Source: DATKXU01 sp035528905
Lineage (GTDB): Bacteria > Armatimonadota > UBA5829 > DTJY01
NCBI GenBank assembly: GCA_035528905.1
Contig: DATKXU010000084.1
Location: forward strand, 1-24,344
DNA length: 24,344 bases
Direction of reading: 5' to 3'
The notes beneath the pieces are model-generated. The model was not told where the DNA came from and ran no database searches. It saw nothing but the letters and a program-made list of their open reading frames with translations. The translations under genes and the position numbers were made by a program. Each line of letters starts with the position of its first letter. The stretch's first letter is position 1. Positions 14,948 through 23,113 of this stretch are shown here, in pieces.

Positions 14948-15718
14948 ATGGAACAAGTCACTCTACCCCGGATAGCACAGGACATTTGCGTCTGGATTGC
15001 AGACCAGGTGCGTGATGCGAATGCAGACGGCATGGTCGTAGGCATGAGTGGAGGCGTTGACTCGTCTCTGGTCGCAGTCTTATCGCACCTGGCGCTCGAT
15101 GGACGAGCGTTGGGCTTCATTCTCCCCTGCCACAGTTCTGACCTTTCGGAACAGCACGCGATGATGGTCGCCGACAAGTTCGGCATAAAGACGGCCAAGC
15201 TCGATCTGTCGTCTCATTTCGACTCGCTCGCAGAATGTCTCCCCAAAGGAGGCCGTGTGGCGAAAGGCAACCTGAAGGCAAGGCTTCGCATGGCGATCCT
15301 CTACTATCACTCGAACGTCATGAATTACCTTGTCGCGGGCACCAGCAACCGCTCGGAACTCTTGACGGGTTACTTCACTAAGCATGGAGACGGCGCGGCG
15401 GATATACTGCCCATCGCAGGACTATTGAAGACCCAGGTGTGGGAATTAGCCAGTGACCTGGGATTACCTCAGGAGATCATCGCCAAGTCTCCGTCCGGCG
15501 ACCTCTGGCCGGGGCAAACCGACGAGGGCGAACTCCGCATCTCGTATGCGGAGCTGGACAAGGCAATCCGGACCCTCGATCTCGGCGGCCAACCTAGAGC
15601 AGGCACCAAACTCGCAAAGGTGGCAGATCTGATCCATCGTACTAAACACAAGAGGATCACCCCTCGTCCTTTCCGCAGAGAGACGATCATCCCCGATGAG
15701 CAGTTTATAGCAGAATAG
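14948..15718 (+). CDS. nadE: NH3-dependent NAD+ synthetase
   Basis: A 256-residue NadE that amidates deamido-NAD+ using ATP. The PP-loop SGGVDSS is at residues 34-40. The later motifs GTSNRSELLTGYFTKHGDGAAD and SPSGDLWPGQTDEGEL are classic for the family. There is no N-terminal nitrilase-like glutaminase domain, so ammonia is the direct nitrogen donor. The ATG at 14948 has AAAGGAG 8 bases upstream; an upstream ATG at 14897 lies in the promoter and is rejected. Only 16 bp separate nadE from glnA2. Its place between the GlnR-like gene and glnA2, behind a GlnR-box-like promoter, ties this ammonia-using step to nitrogen control. Confidence 0.95.
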   Translation: MEQVTLPRIAQDICVWIADQVRDANADGMVVGMSGGVDSSLVAVLSHLALDGRALGFILPCHSSDLSEQHAMMVADKFGIKTAKLDLSSHFDSLAECLPKGGRVAKGNLKARLRMAILYYHSNVMNYLVAGTSNRSELLTGYFTKHGDGAADILPIAGLLKTQVWELASDLGLPQEIIAKSPSGDLWPGQTDEGELRISYAELDKAIRTLDLGGQPRAGTKLAKVADLIHRTKHKRITPRPFRRETIIPDEQFIAE

Positions 15719-15734
15719 AAAGGAGAGATTTCGG

Positions 15735-17057
15735 ATGACCATGAAGGAAAAGGTTCTGAAAGAGGCAGCGGATAAGGGCGTCGAGTTCATCCGCTTATGG
15801 TTCACAGACGTGCTGGGCCAGCTCAAAAGCTTCGCCATAACTGTTGACGAGCTGGAAGGAGCACTCGACGAAGGCATGGGGTTCGATGGATCGTCCATCA
15901 CCGGCTATCAGGACATCCAGGAGAGCGACATGATCGCCATGCCGGACCCAAGCACTTTCTGCATACTGCCGTGGCGTCCCGAGGAGAACGCGGTTGCCCG
16001 CATGTTCTGCGACATCCTTCAGCCCGACGGCAGCCCATATGAGGGTGACCCCCGATACATCTTGCGAAGAGCTGTCAAGGCTGCGGCCGACAAGGGTTAC
16101 ACCATGTATGTTGGGCCCGAACTTGAATACTTCTACTTCAAGGATTCCGACTCAACTCAGATACTCGACCATGGCGGTTACTTCGACCTGACACCTCTCG
16201 ACGTTGCGACAGAGCTTCGCCGGGAGACCATACTGACCATGAAGCAGATGGGCACTCCGGTCGAATACAGCCACCACGAGGTTGCGCCGAGCCAGCATGA
16301 GATAGACCTCAGATATGCAGACGCACTCACGATGGCCGATACGGCAATGACCTACCGCCTGGTGGTCAAGGAGATTGCTCAGAAGCAGGGCGTGTATGCC
16401 ACGTTCATGCCCAAGCCAATCTTCGGCCAGAATGGGAGCGGCATGCACACTCACCAGTCTCTCTTCAAGAACGGCCGGAACGCGTTCTTCGACGCAAACG
16501 ACAAGTACTACTTGTCTGACGAAGGGAAGTCCTACATTGCCGGTCTACTCAGGCACTCCAAGGAGACCTGCTGCATCCTGGCACAGTGGGTAAACTCCTA
16601 CAAGAGGCTCGTTCCCGGCTATGAGGCTCCGGTCTATATTGCCTGGTCCCAGCGGAACAGGTCGGCCCTTGTCCGGGTCCCACTGTACAAGCCGGGCAAG
16701 GAAAACGCTACCAGGGCTGAATTGCGAAACCCGGATCCGGCGTGCAACCCGTATCTGGCGTTTGCCGTGATGCTGATGGCCGGATTGAAAGGCATCGAAG
16801 AGAAATACGAGCTCCCCGAACCGATGGAGAAGAACCTCTACCACCTTACCGAGTCAGAGCGGAAGGAACTTGGAATCGAGAGCCTCCCGGCCAGCCTGGG
16901 AGAGGCGTTGGCGGTCACCGAGGGAAGCGAGTTGGTCCGCCAGACGCTGGGCGACCATACTTTCGAGAGGTTCATCCAGGTGAAGAAGTGGGAGTGGGAC
17001 GAGTTCAGGATTCAGGTAACGGAGTACGAGTTGAGCAAGTACCTCCCGATACTCTAA
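15735..17057 (+). CDS. glnA: glutamine synthetase type I-alpha (copy 2)
   Basis: A 440-residue GSI, clearly a paralogue of the enzyme at 12736. It has MGFDGSSITGYQ, PELEYFYF, NGSGMHTHQS, GYEAPVYIAWSQRNRSALVRVP and ELRNPDPACNPYLAF. The NRSALVRVP and AELRNPDP segments look like common GSI-alpha enzymes, so this may be the housekeeping or nitrogen-regulated form. Both copies keep the catalytic residues I can identify. The ATG at 15735 has AGGAGAG 7 bases upstream (a second ATG lies 6 bases on). It is co-transcribed with nadE and so falls under the GlnR-box-like promoter. The two GS genes therefore probably answer to different signals. The gene ends against the convergent glnD. Confidence 0.96.
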   Translation: MTMKEKVLKEAADKGVEFIRLWFTDVLGQLKSFAITVDELEGALDEGMGFDGSSITGYQDIQESDMIAMPDPSTFCILPWRPEENAVARMFCDILQPDGSPYEGDPRYILRRAVKAAADKGYTMYVGPELEYFYFKDSDSTQILDHGGYFDLTPLDVATELRRETILTMKQMGTPVEYSHHEVAPSQHEIDLRYADALTMADTAMTYRLVVKEIAQKQGVYATFMPKPIFGQNGSGMHTHQSLFKNGRNAFFDANDKYYLSDEGKSYIAGLLRHSKETCCILAQWVNSYKRLVPGYEAPVYIAWSQRNRSALVRVPLYKPGKENATRAELRNPDPACNPYLAFAVMLMAGLKGIEEKYELPEPMEKNLYHLTESERKELGIESLPASLGEALAVTEGSELVRQTLGDHTFERFIQVKKWEWDEFRIQVTEYELSKYLPIL

Positions 17058-17077
17058 TGCCTGGACGCGGCGGAGAA

Positions 17078-17107
17078 GGCCCGCTGCTTTGGGTCCAGTG
17101 GCGGGCC
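17078..17107. terminator. GC-rich hairpin between convergent glnA2 and glnD
   Basis: GGCCCGC (17078-17084) and GCGGGCC (17101-17107) form a perfect 7-bp stem with a 16-nt loop. A further GCGGC/GCCGC pairing can extend it. No clear U-tract follows on either strand. It may end transcription from both sides with help from Rho, or mainly protect 3' ends. Confidence 0.45.
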
Positions 17108-17165
17108 TGCCGCGCCTGTGTCTTATCGTGGGAAAAGCGTGAGTGTTAGCCGGGTGAAGGCAGGC

Positions 17166-19739
17166 CTAGTGCGGGTGCTCGGCAATGGCCTGCCGGAGCG
17201 TGTTCTCTGCTGTATAGCCATCCAGCTTCGAGCCGTCTCTTTCAGTTACATAGAAAGCGTCGTGCGCGCGCGTTCCGCAGGTGCTTATGCGCGCGCTGTG
17301 AACGTTCCAGCCCAGAGACGATATCGCGCTCGTCAACCGGTACAGGAGGCCGGGCTGATCTTTCGCTTCCACCTCGATCACACTGTGATCGTCGGACAAA
17401 TGGCTCATGACTCTCAGAGCGACGAGCTCTATCTCGCCGCCTGGCTTCCTGCCGTGCCGCGCCCACAAGGCATTGACACTCGACTTGCCGGTGAGCACCC
17501 TCTCAAGCTCGGTTCTAGCCTGAACTCCCTTCATCTGCGACAGTGTTCGGCCCTCGAAATCCACGTAGAGCAGGTCAATTGCAGTACGATCGCTGGAATT
17601 GCGAGTGAACACCTGTGCGGCGTGAATATTGACACCCAGGACCGCCAGTACCCCGGTAATTCTTGCCAGCAAGCCAGGCGACTCGTCGGGCGTACATACA
17701 GTGATCTCGGTGAACTGCCCGGTAGAATCTTCTCTGAGGCGCACCACTGGCTTGGCCGCTCGCGCCTGGCGTACGTAATAGATGTGGGATGCCAGGTCAT
17801 CCAGCGGGGTGTTTAGCAGATAGCTTGCCGGCATCACGCGGCAGTGCTCGTCCACCTCCGCTTGCGGCAGGTCTGCTAAGGATAGTTCCCTCGCCAGGCG
17901 TCCCCGGTGCCTCTCCAAGTCCACATGCGCCGGGCCGGATCCCCTCAAAGCCGCGCTTGTGCGGTGGTATAATTCTCGCAGAAAGCGCATCTGCACCTCG
18001 CCCCAAGTGGCCTGGCCTACCGAGCGAAGGTCTGCCACTGTGAGCAGGTACAGGATGTCCAATAACTCAGCAGAACCTACTAGCGCTGCTAGGTCCTGAA
18101 TTGTACGCTTTTGGCTCAGATCGCGCAGCCGGGCGACTTCGGACATTGTGAGGTGGTTGCGCACCAGGAATTCAAGTTTCGCCGCCGACTCGGGCCTTAG
18201 ACCGAGCCGCAGAGCAATTGTAGAGGCGACGGAAGCCCCGGCATCGGCGTGCTGCCCTGACTTGCTGCGCTTACCTACATCATGCAACAGCGCCGCGAGA
18301 AATAGCAGCTCCGGCTCTCCGGTGTTTGTCCAAACCTCTGCCAGCTCTCCGTCCGCACCGCCCGCGAAAGACCCCAATCGCCGTGCCACTTCCAGCGAGT
18401 GCGCTCCGACGGTGAGTTTGTGAGCCGCATCGCCGGCAATCTGATACGTCAAACGACCGAACTCCGGGATCAGCCACTGCAGCACACCGACACGGGCCAT
18501 AACCTGCAGAGCCTCTCCGGCCGCGGGTCGCGACAGTATGTGAAGGAATGCGCGTGAGGCCGGCTGCGATGGAGGGCCTTTCGCACGCTGCAAGTTCTCG
18601 ATATACGCCCGCACGAGATCTGCTGTCTCCCAGCCGACCTTGAGTCGCAAAGCCATTGCGTGCTCGAACATGCGGATCCCCGCCTCCGGGTCTCTGGCAA
18701 AGAGACCTCGATCCAGCACCCTCAGCTCACCGGATTGCGCGACCATTCCAGGCTCGATCTCCAAGGGCTGCTCGCAGCATGCGGCGGCGACCTTGTCGTA
18801 GACATGAGCTACCCGTTCGGCGTGCCGATAGTACGCGCGCATCATTGCCGGGCCGGATGGCGGGAATCCTGCCATCGTCGTAATCTGCTCCTGGCGATCC
18901 GCCGAAAGTACCTCGTTCGCCCGGCCGCAGGCGATGTGCAGCGCGTTGCGAACCCCTGCCAGGAACTCCCCGGCGTCGTGCACCCACTCGACCTCCTGAT
19001 CCGAGACTATGCCGCGCGCTCTCAGCGTATGCCAGACATCCTCACGCGGAGCATCAAAGGCTATCTGTGCGATCCACCGCGCGGTCTGGAGGTCGCGCAG
19101 CCCGCCCATGCCCTCCTTGACGTTCGGCTCCGCCATGTAGGGCAAGAAGCCCCACCGCTCGGCCGCCAGGCGGCGCTGCTCGATGTGCCCCAGCACAAAT
19201 CCGGCAGGCGTAATGGCGTCTCGGACGGCCGCATGGAATCGGTGGAATAGCGAGATACTGCCGGCAGCGCATCTCGCATCCAATAGGGCGGTCTGGACTT
19301 CCAGGGGAAGGTCTCGCAGGTCGTTCAACTCTCGATAGGCGTAGCCGACTTTCAAGCCTGCGGCGTTCAGAAGCGCGTCCATGAGCAGACGATAGGCGCG
19401 CTTGACCAACAGGTCAATCTGAGGGTCGTCCCCGTCTGAAACGACGAATGCAACGTCTATGTCGGAAAACGGCGACAGTTCACACCGGCCATAGCCGCCG
19501 GTTGCCACGAGGCACACGCCTTCCAAGGCGTCTCTTCTCAGATCGCCGATCTCGCCGGTCGCGTCCCGGACGGCGAGTTCAAAGACGCGACTGAGCGCAG
19601 CATCAATGAGGCTGCTGTACGCGTGCATCCATTTGACGCCGCCGAGGGAGCGGCGTGCAGCCAAACGACCGCGTCCGTCGAGTATGAACGCTCCCAACTC
19701 CGAAGGTAGGGAGCACATGCCAATGCTCTTGACACTCAT
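17166..19739 (-). CDS. glnD: bifunctional uridylyltransferase/uridylyl-removing enzyme for PII
   Basis: An 857-residue GlnD with the standard order of domains. The nucleotidyltransferase motif GGYGRCELSPFSDIDV is at ~80-96. The GlnD-specific linker follows with EPNVKEGMGGLRDLQTARW. The HD hydrolase domain has LLHDVGKRSKSGQH near 480. Two ACT domains lie at ~676-715 (DESPGLLARITGVL) and ~785-820 (KDQPGLLYRLTSAI); they sense glutamine. It adds UMP to PII when glutamine is low and removes it when high. The start lies 6 bp after the PII stop. GGGAG is only one base from this ATG, which is very close and might limit expression or mean a later start is used. It is the last gene of amt-PII-glnD. Confidence 0.96.
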   Translation of the reverse strand: MSVKSIGMCSLPSELGAFILDGRGRLAARRSLGGVKWMHAYSSLIDAALSRVFELAVRDATGEIGDLRRDALEGVCLVATGGYGRCELSPFSDIDVAFVVSDGDDPQIDLLVKRAYRLLMDALLNAAGLKVGYAYRELNDLRDLPLEVQTALLDARCAAGSISLFHRFHAAVRDAITPAGFVLGHIEQRRLAAERWGFLPYMAEPNVKEGMGGLRDLQTARWIAQIAFDAPREDVWHTLRARGIVSDQEVEWVHDAGEFLAGVRNALHIACGRANEVLSADRQEQITTMAGFPPSGPAMMRAYYRHAERVAHVYDKVAAACCEQPLEIEPGMVAQSGELRVLDRGLFARDPEAGIRMFEHAMALRLKVGWETADLVRAYIENLQRAKGPPSQPASRAFLHILSRPAAGEALQVMARVGVLQWLIPEFGRLTYQIAGDAAHKLTVGAHSLEVARRLGSFAGGADGELAEVWTNTGEPELLFLAALLHDVGKRSKSGQHADAGASVASTIALRLGLRPESAAKLEFLVRNHLTMSEVARLRDLSQKRTIQDLAALVGSAELLDILYLLTVADLRSVGQATWGEVQMRFLRELYHRTSAALRGSGPAHVDLERHRGRLARELSLADLPQAEVDEHCRVMPASYLLNTPLDDLASHIYYVRQARAAKPVVRLREDSTGQFTEITVCTPDESPGLLARITGVLAVLGVNIHAAQVFTRNSSDRTAIDLLYVDFEGRTLSQMKGVQARTELERVLTGKSSVNALWARHGRKPGGEIELVALRVMSHLSDDHSVIEVEAKDQPGLLYRLTSAISSLGWNVHSARISTCGTRAHDAFYVTERDGSKLDGYTAENTLRQAIAEHPH

Positions 19740-19745
19740 ACTCCC

Positions 19746-20087
19746 TCACATGAGCGCCGTATCGCCGCGCTCTCCGGTCCGAATGCGAACAGTCTCTTCG
19801 ACTCTGATCAGGAATATCTTGCCGTCGCCGATCTCGCCGGTAGCGGCAGAGGCGACTATCGCCTCCACGACCGCGTCCGCGAGTGAGTCTGGGACGACCG
19901 TTTCCAGCTTGATCTTGTCGAGCAGATTCACTATGTACTCCTGACCACGGTAATACTGAGTACGGCCGCGTTGCTTACCGGCGCCCATGACATGCATCAC
20001 CGTCATCCCTTTCACGCCGATCTCGTCCAGGGCAGCCTTCACGTCGTCCAGCTTATCGGGCCGGATAACCGCTTCCACCTTTGTCAT
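19746..20087 (-). CDS. glnK: PII nitrogen regulatory protein
   Basis: A 113-residue PII protein. The T-loop carries Tyr51 in YRGQEY (46-51), the known uridylylation site, matching the glnD gene directly downstream. The second PII signature appears as TGEIGDGKIFLIRVE near residues 84-98. It binds ATP/ADP and 2-oxoglutarate and, in amt operons, normally plugs the ammonium channel. The ATG at 20087 has GGGAGG 8 bases upstream; a longer ORF in this frame is an artefact overlapping amt. It lies 20 bp after amt. The amt linkage argues for GlnK over GlnB. Confidence 0.95.
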   Translation of the reverse strand: MTKVEAVIRPDKLDDVKAALDEIGVKGMTVMHVMGAGKQRGRTQYYRGQEYIVNLLDKIKLETVVPDSLADAVVEAIVASAATGEIGDGKIFLIRVEETVRIRTGERGDTALM

Positions 20088-20107
20088 TTCTAGTCCTCCC
20101 ACTTGAA

Positions 20108-21421
20108 TCACAGTGCATAGCCGATTTCGCCATGCTCGCTGAGGTCCAGACCGGATTCTTCCTCCTCGTGCGAAACACGCAGGGGCGAGAACAGGCCCGT
20201 GATCTTCAGCAGAACCGTAGTCATGACGAACGAGTAGACATATACGGCAAGCACGGCGACCAGTTGCACCAGGAGCAGTCTGCCGCTTCCGTGGAATAGA
20301 CCGTTGCCGCCTGCGGCGTTGATAGCAGTCGTGGCAAAGAGGCCGGTCGCAATCGCACCCCAAGTGCCGCCCACGCCGTGAACCCCTACTACGTCGAGGG
20401 AATCGTCATACCCGAGTCTGTCCTTCATGATGATGGCGAAGTAGCACAATCCGCTGACCACGGCGCCGATTGCGATGGCAGCCAATGGTCCCACAAACCC
20501 GGACGCCGGGGTAATCGCCACCAGGCCGGCCACCGCGCCGCTGGCTGCGCCCAGGGCCGTCGGCTTCCCACGATGCCACCACTCTACGAAGAGCCAGGAG
20601 AGCGCGGCCGCTGCGGCAGCCGTGTTCGTAGCCACGAATGCGCTGGTTGCCAGGCCGTTGGCGCCAAGCGCGCTCCCCGCGTTAAACCCGAACCAGCCGA
20701 ACCAAAGGAGCGCCGCCCCGGTTATGGTCATGGTCAAGTTGTGCGGTTTCATGTCCTCCTTCCCATACCCGCGGCGCTTCCCCGCGACCAGAGCGCAGGA
20801 CAATGCGGCCACGCCCGAACATATGTGGACAACCGTGCCGCCGGCGAAATCCAGCACGCCCAGATTTCGCAGCCAGCCGTTCGGCGCCCAGACCCAGTGA
20901 CACACAGGGTCGTAAACGACGGTAGCCCAGAGCAGCATGAAGATGAAAAACGACTTGAACCGCATCCTCTCGGCGAACGCCCCGGTGATTAGAGCGGGGG
21001 TTATAATCGCAAACATCGCCTGGAATATCATGAATGCCTGATGCGGTATGGTCGCTGAATAGTCGGGGTTCGGCGTTAACCCCACATGGCGCAGACCAAT
21101 CCAATCCAGGCTTCCGATCAGATGCCATCTATCCGGCCCGAATGCCAGGCTGTATCCAAACAGCACCCATTGCACGCCTACGATGCCGACTATGATGAAG
21201 CTCTGCAGGATGGTCCCCAGTACGTTCTTCCGCCGGACCATTCCGCCGTAGAACAGACCCAGTCCCGGCGTCATGAGCATTACGAGCGCAGTGCAGACCA
21301 GAACCCAGGCCGTATCCCCAGGGTCCACGGCCCCAGTGGCCGCGCGCGCAGACGTGCTCGTGAGTGCCAACGCACCTGTACCAATCAGCATGCAGAATCC
21401 CGGTCTTCGTGCGAATCCCAT
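20108..21421 (-). CDS. amt: ammonium transporter
   Basis: A 437-residue Amt/Mep channel. A probable signal peptide of ~28 residues ends at TSARA-ATG, as in AmtB. Eleven membrane helices follow. The twin histidines of the pore fall in GGTVVHICSG (~His197) and VVGVHGVGGTWG (~His348). TPGLGLFYGG and FWFGWFGFNAGS-like segments are also typical. The cytoplasmic tail is acidic (SHEEEESG). It is the first gene of amt-PII-glnD. The ATG at 21421 has GGAGGA 7-8 bases upstream. The promoter with GlnR-box-like repeats lies ~35-90 bp upstream, so expression should rise under nitrogen limitation. Confidence 0.96.
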   Translation of the reverse strand: MGFARRPGFCMLIGTGALALTSTSARAATGAVDPGDTAWVLVCTALVMLMTPGLGLFYGGMVRRKNVLGTILQSFIIVGIVGVQWVLFGYSLAFGPDRWHLIGSLDWIGLRHVGLTPNPDYSATIPHQAFMIFQAMFAIITPALITGAFAERMRFKSFFIFMLLWATVVYDPVCHWVWAPNGWLRNLGVLDFAGGTVVHICSGVAALSCALVAGKRRGYGKEDMKPHNLTMTITGAALLWFGWFGFNAGSALGANGLATSAFVATNTAAAAAALSWLFVEWWHRGKPTALGAASGAVAGLVAITPASGFVGPLAAIAIGAVVSGLCYFAIIMKDRLGYDDSLDVVGVHGVGGTWGAIATGLFATTAINAAGGNGLFHGSGRLLLVQLVAVLAVYVYSFVMTTVLLKITGLFSPLRVSHEEEESGLDLSEHGEIGYAL

Positions 21422-21455
21422 CGGAACATCCTCCTGCTTGCTTCATTGTGCCTCC

Positions 21456-21509
21456 ATTATCGGGGCTGCATGTTTCCGTACGGTTTCGGGGGTATTAAAT
21501 GCTTGTAAA
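21456..21509 (-). promoter_or_regulatory. GlnR-box-like operator and promoter of amt-PII-glnD
   Basis: On the minus strand, four half-sites at 11-bp steps: TTTAC (21509-21505), TTAAT (21498-21494), GAAAC (21487-21483), GAAAC (21476-21472). Exactly 10 bp follow, then -10 GATAAT (21461-21456). There is no -35. Spacing and order are the same as upstream of nadE, and in both the last GAAAC is followed by ATG. The start is ~28 bp before amt. Confidence 0.78.
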
Positions 21510-22065
21510 TCCGAGGGACTTTCTGGAAGCGCGAGGAACGGCGGCTGTGGCGGACGGCAGGCAAGTTGTCCGGCAAACGCTCTGTATCTGGAGCGCGAGA
21601 CGAAGGCGATTCCAGAGCTTGTAAGCGGCATTCCGATGGAACTGATTTGTCTCTCTCCCAGCGGGCCAGGTTACCTGGATGGATTCCCAAGTACGGGTAC
21701 AGCAGGTTGCGGCACTCCCGGAGCTTCTGAAGCATGGGACAGCGAAGGAGTGCCGGGAGTTGATTCGGTGCTTCGTGGACAGCATCGAGCTGCGCCCTTC
21801 GGCTGATGGGGCCCACAAACAAACAGAGCCGGTCGCCCATGAAATCACCATCAATTTCAAGGCGATGCCGGCTTTGTTTGTTAAAGGCTTGGGAGCGGGG
21901 GAGCGCTTTGTCAGATTGCACCAATCGTGCTGGCATCATTCCTTGTGAGAAGATATCGTCTGGCGAAGAACGGGAGGCATGGGGCTGCAATTGTTCGCTA
22001 CTGATCTGATAGGCTGGATTGCAGATTGTCAGGATACGCGGACTGTCACGGCTCACTTACCATCG
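21510..22065. other. gene-poor stretch upstream of the amt promoter
   Basis: About 550 bases holding only the recombinase tail relic (21679-21948). Many short ORFs exist on both strands, but none looks conserved. The sequence is likely a decayed insertion that ends close to the amt operator. Confidence 0.5.
21679..21948 (+). pseudogene. relic of a serine recombinase C-terminus
   Basis: An 89-codon frame whose middle, LPELLKHGTAKECRELIRCF VDSIELRP (split here), lines up with the tail of the recombinase at 962 (GTNGEKKRLLTAWIEQIKLAPE). The shared pattern is L..GT..E...L.......I.L.P, and both continue with an EI-type beta strand (EITINFKAMPAL against EVEIQYKVPEAI). Upstream the frame hits stops and no zinc ribbon or catalytic domain is recognisable. 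It is in the same orientation as the fragment at 962 but is too diverged to be a recent duplicate. It marks an old insertion next to the amt promoter. Confidence 0.5.
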
Positions 22066-22617
22066 CTATTTAGCGACAATCCAGGGCGGTGGCTGCATCC
22101 AACCGCCGCTCGCGAAGCCTGTGTACAAGCAGCAGGCGAATAGCACGGCGAAAAACAGGATCGCGAACTGAACAAAGATCGCCAGCCCTTTCTGGCTTGT
22201 TGGTGAACCCACAGCCCACCTTCCGGCAAACCAACCTCCGCTGAACCGGCCCTTTTCCCTGAGCCTGATGGAGTATCTCGTCAGTTCCGCGTCCGATGGA
22301 GGCCAAGGCCACTCGCACTCTCTTTCTTCGGCTTTGAGGTAGAATTCGAGCGCTGCTATGTTGAGCCTGAGCTTCCACGTCAACATCAGAAACAGCAACA
22401 GCCCGCCGATGGCAAAGAGTGACGTGATAGCGGAAGCCACCAATGCCAAGCTCTCACTAGCAAGAACGTTGAGCACCAAGCCTAGGAACACGAACAGCGC
22501 GGACATAGTGCCCCACAGTATGTTCTGCTGATTGACCCATGCCGACATGTAGTCTGGCTTTGACGGACCATCGAGTTCAGGCCAGTCTTTCTCTGCCCTG
22601 CGCGTTGAAGTCCTCAT
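22066..22617 (-). CDS. small membrane protein of unknown function
   Basis: A 183-residue protein that I do not recognise. Three hydrophobic segments look like membrane helices: ~33-53 (ILWGTMSALFVFLGLVLNVLA), ~57-79, and ~148-171 (FVQFAILFFAVLFACCLY). Between helices 2 and 3 lies a charged soluble loop rich in Glu and Trp (ERECEWPWPPSDAEL). The N-terminus is hydrophilic and basic. The ATG at 22617 has AGGAGG 8 bases upstream, which decides this start over the longer ORF beginning at 22773. It is isolated from the nitrogen genes and follows two doubtful ORFs on the same strand. Confidence 0.65.
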   Translation of the reverse strand: MRTSTRRAEKDWPELDGPSKPDYMSAWVNQQNILWGTMSALFVFLGLVLNVLASESLALVASAITSLFAIGGLLLFLMLTWKLRLNIAALEFYLKAEERECEWPWPPSDAELTRYSIRLREKGRFSGGWFAGRWAVGSPTSQKGLAIFVQFAILFFAVLFACCLYTGFASGGWMQPPPWIVAK

Positions 22618-22952
22618 CTTTTGGTCCTCCTGTATGTGAGAACGGGGCCGCTCTCCGTTACGATCTGCCAAGCCTTGTTCGCTTGCTTCATCCGGCAGCG
22701 GGTCCCCGAGGAACTGGAAGCACCGGCTCGAACTGTCTCGATGGTCAATGATGACTTGGGGTACCGGATGCATTGTGCGTTCGGCGACGCGCCGTTAGTC
22801 CTCACCACCGCCATCGATGTGCAGAGCGAGGACTGCCCTCTCACTCCATCACGTACGAACACGTCGCAATAGTCGTGAAGTACTCTATCCCATCTGCGAG
22901 CTTGTGCTCGTCTAGAAGAAAATCGCCGTAGAGCTTCATCTTCAGTGTGCAC
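22614..22952 (-). CDS. doubtful ORF coupled to the membrane protein gene
   Basis: Up to 112 codons with no recognised family. Its TGA overlaps the ATG of the membrane protein in an ATGA, as in translationally coupled pairs. The composition is Ser/Arg/Thr-rich and only moderately protein-like. A plus-strand ORF (22621-22872) covers the same DNA with strongly GC-biased third positions, so which strand is coding, if either, is open. Confidence 0.2.
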   Translation of the reverse strand: MHTEDEALRRFSSRRAQARRWDRVLHDYCDVFVRDGVRGQSSLCTSMAVVRTNGASPNAQCIRYPKSSLTIETVRAGASSSSGTRCRMKQANKAWQIVTESGPVLTYRRTKR

Positions 22953-23113
22953 TCAGGAACCCCCTGCAGGGACGTCTTGGCATCATCGAACCGTCCGAGG
23001 TGGAACTCGCTGAGCGCCTTCTGCAGCCAAACAGACGAATCAATGCCAGGATTCCGCTCAGAGACAGGTGTGCACCTACAGGTCTCTTCAGAATACCTGG
23101 CAGGTCGGTGCAA
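22841..23113 (-). CDS. small TPR-like ORF downstream of msrBA
   Basis: A 90-codon ORF with a TTG as its first start, inside the end of msrBA. The segment WLQKALSEFHLGRFDDAKTS resembles a tetratricopeptide helix pair (hydrophobic spacing with LGRFDDA), and a second degenerate helix pair follows. A 26-bp overlap with msrBA would allow coupling. It may be a real small protein or the surviving end of a larger TPR protein. No ribosome site of note. Confidence 0.35.
   Translation of the reverse strand: MHRPARYSEETCRCTPVSERNPGIDSSVWLQKALSEFHLGRFDDAKTSLQGVPECTLKMKLYGDFLLDEHKLADGIEYFTTIATCSYVME

Noticed and set aside
20088..20363. N-terminal extension of the PII frame into amt
   Set aside because: The extra residues are an antisense-free frame artefact over the amt 3' end. 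PII proteins start at MTK-like sequence, and the ATG at 20087 has GGGAGG at good spacing.
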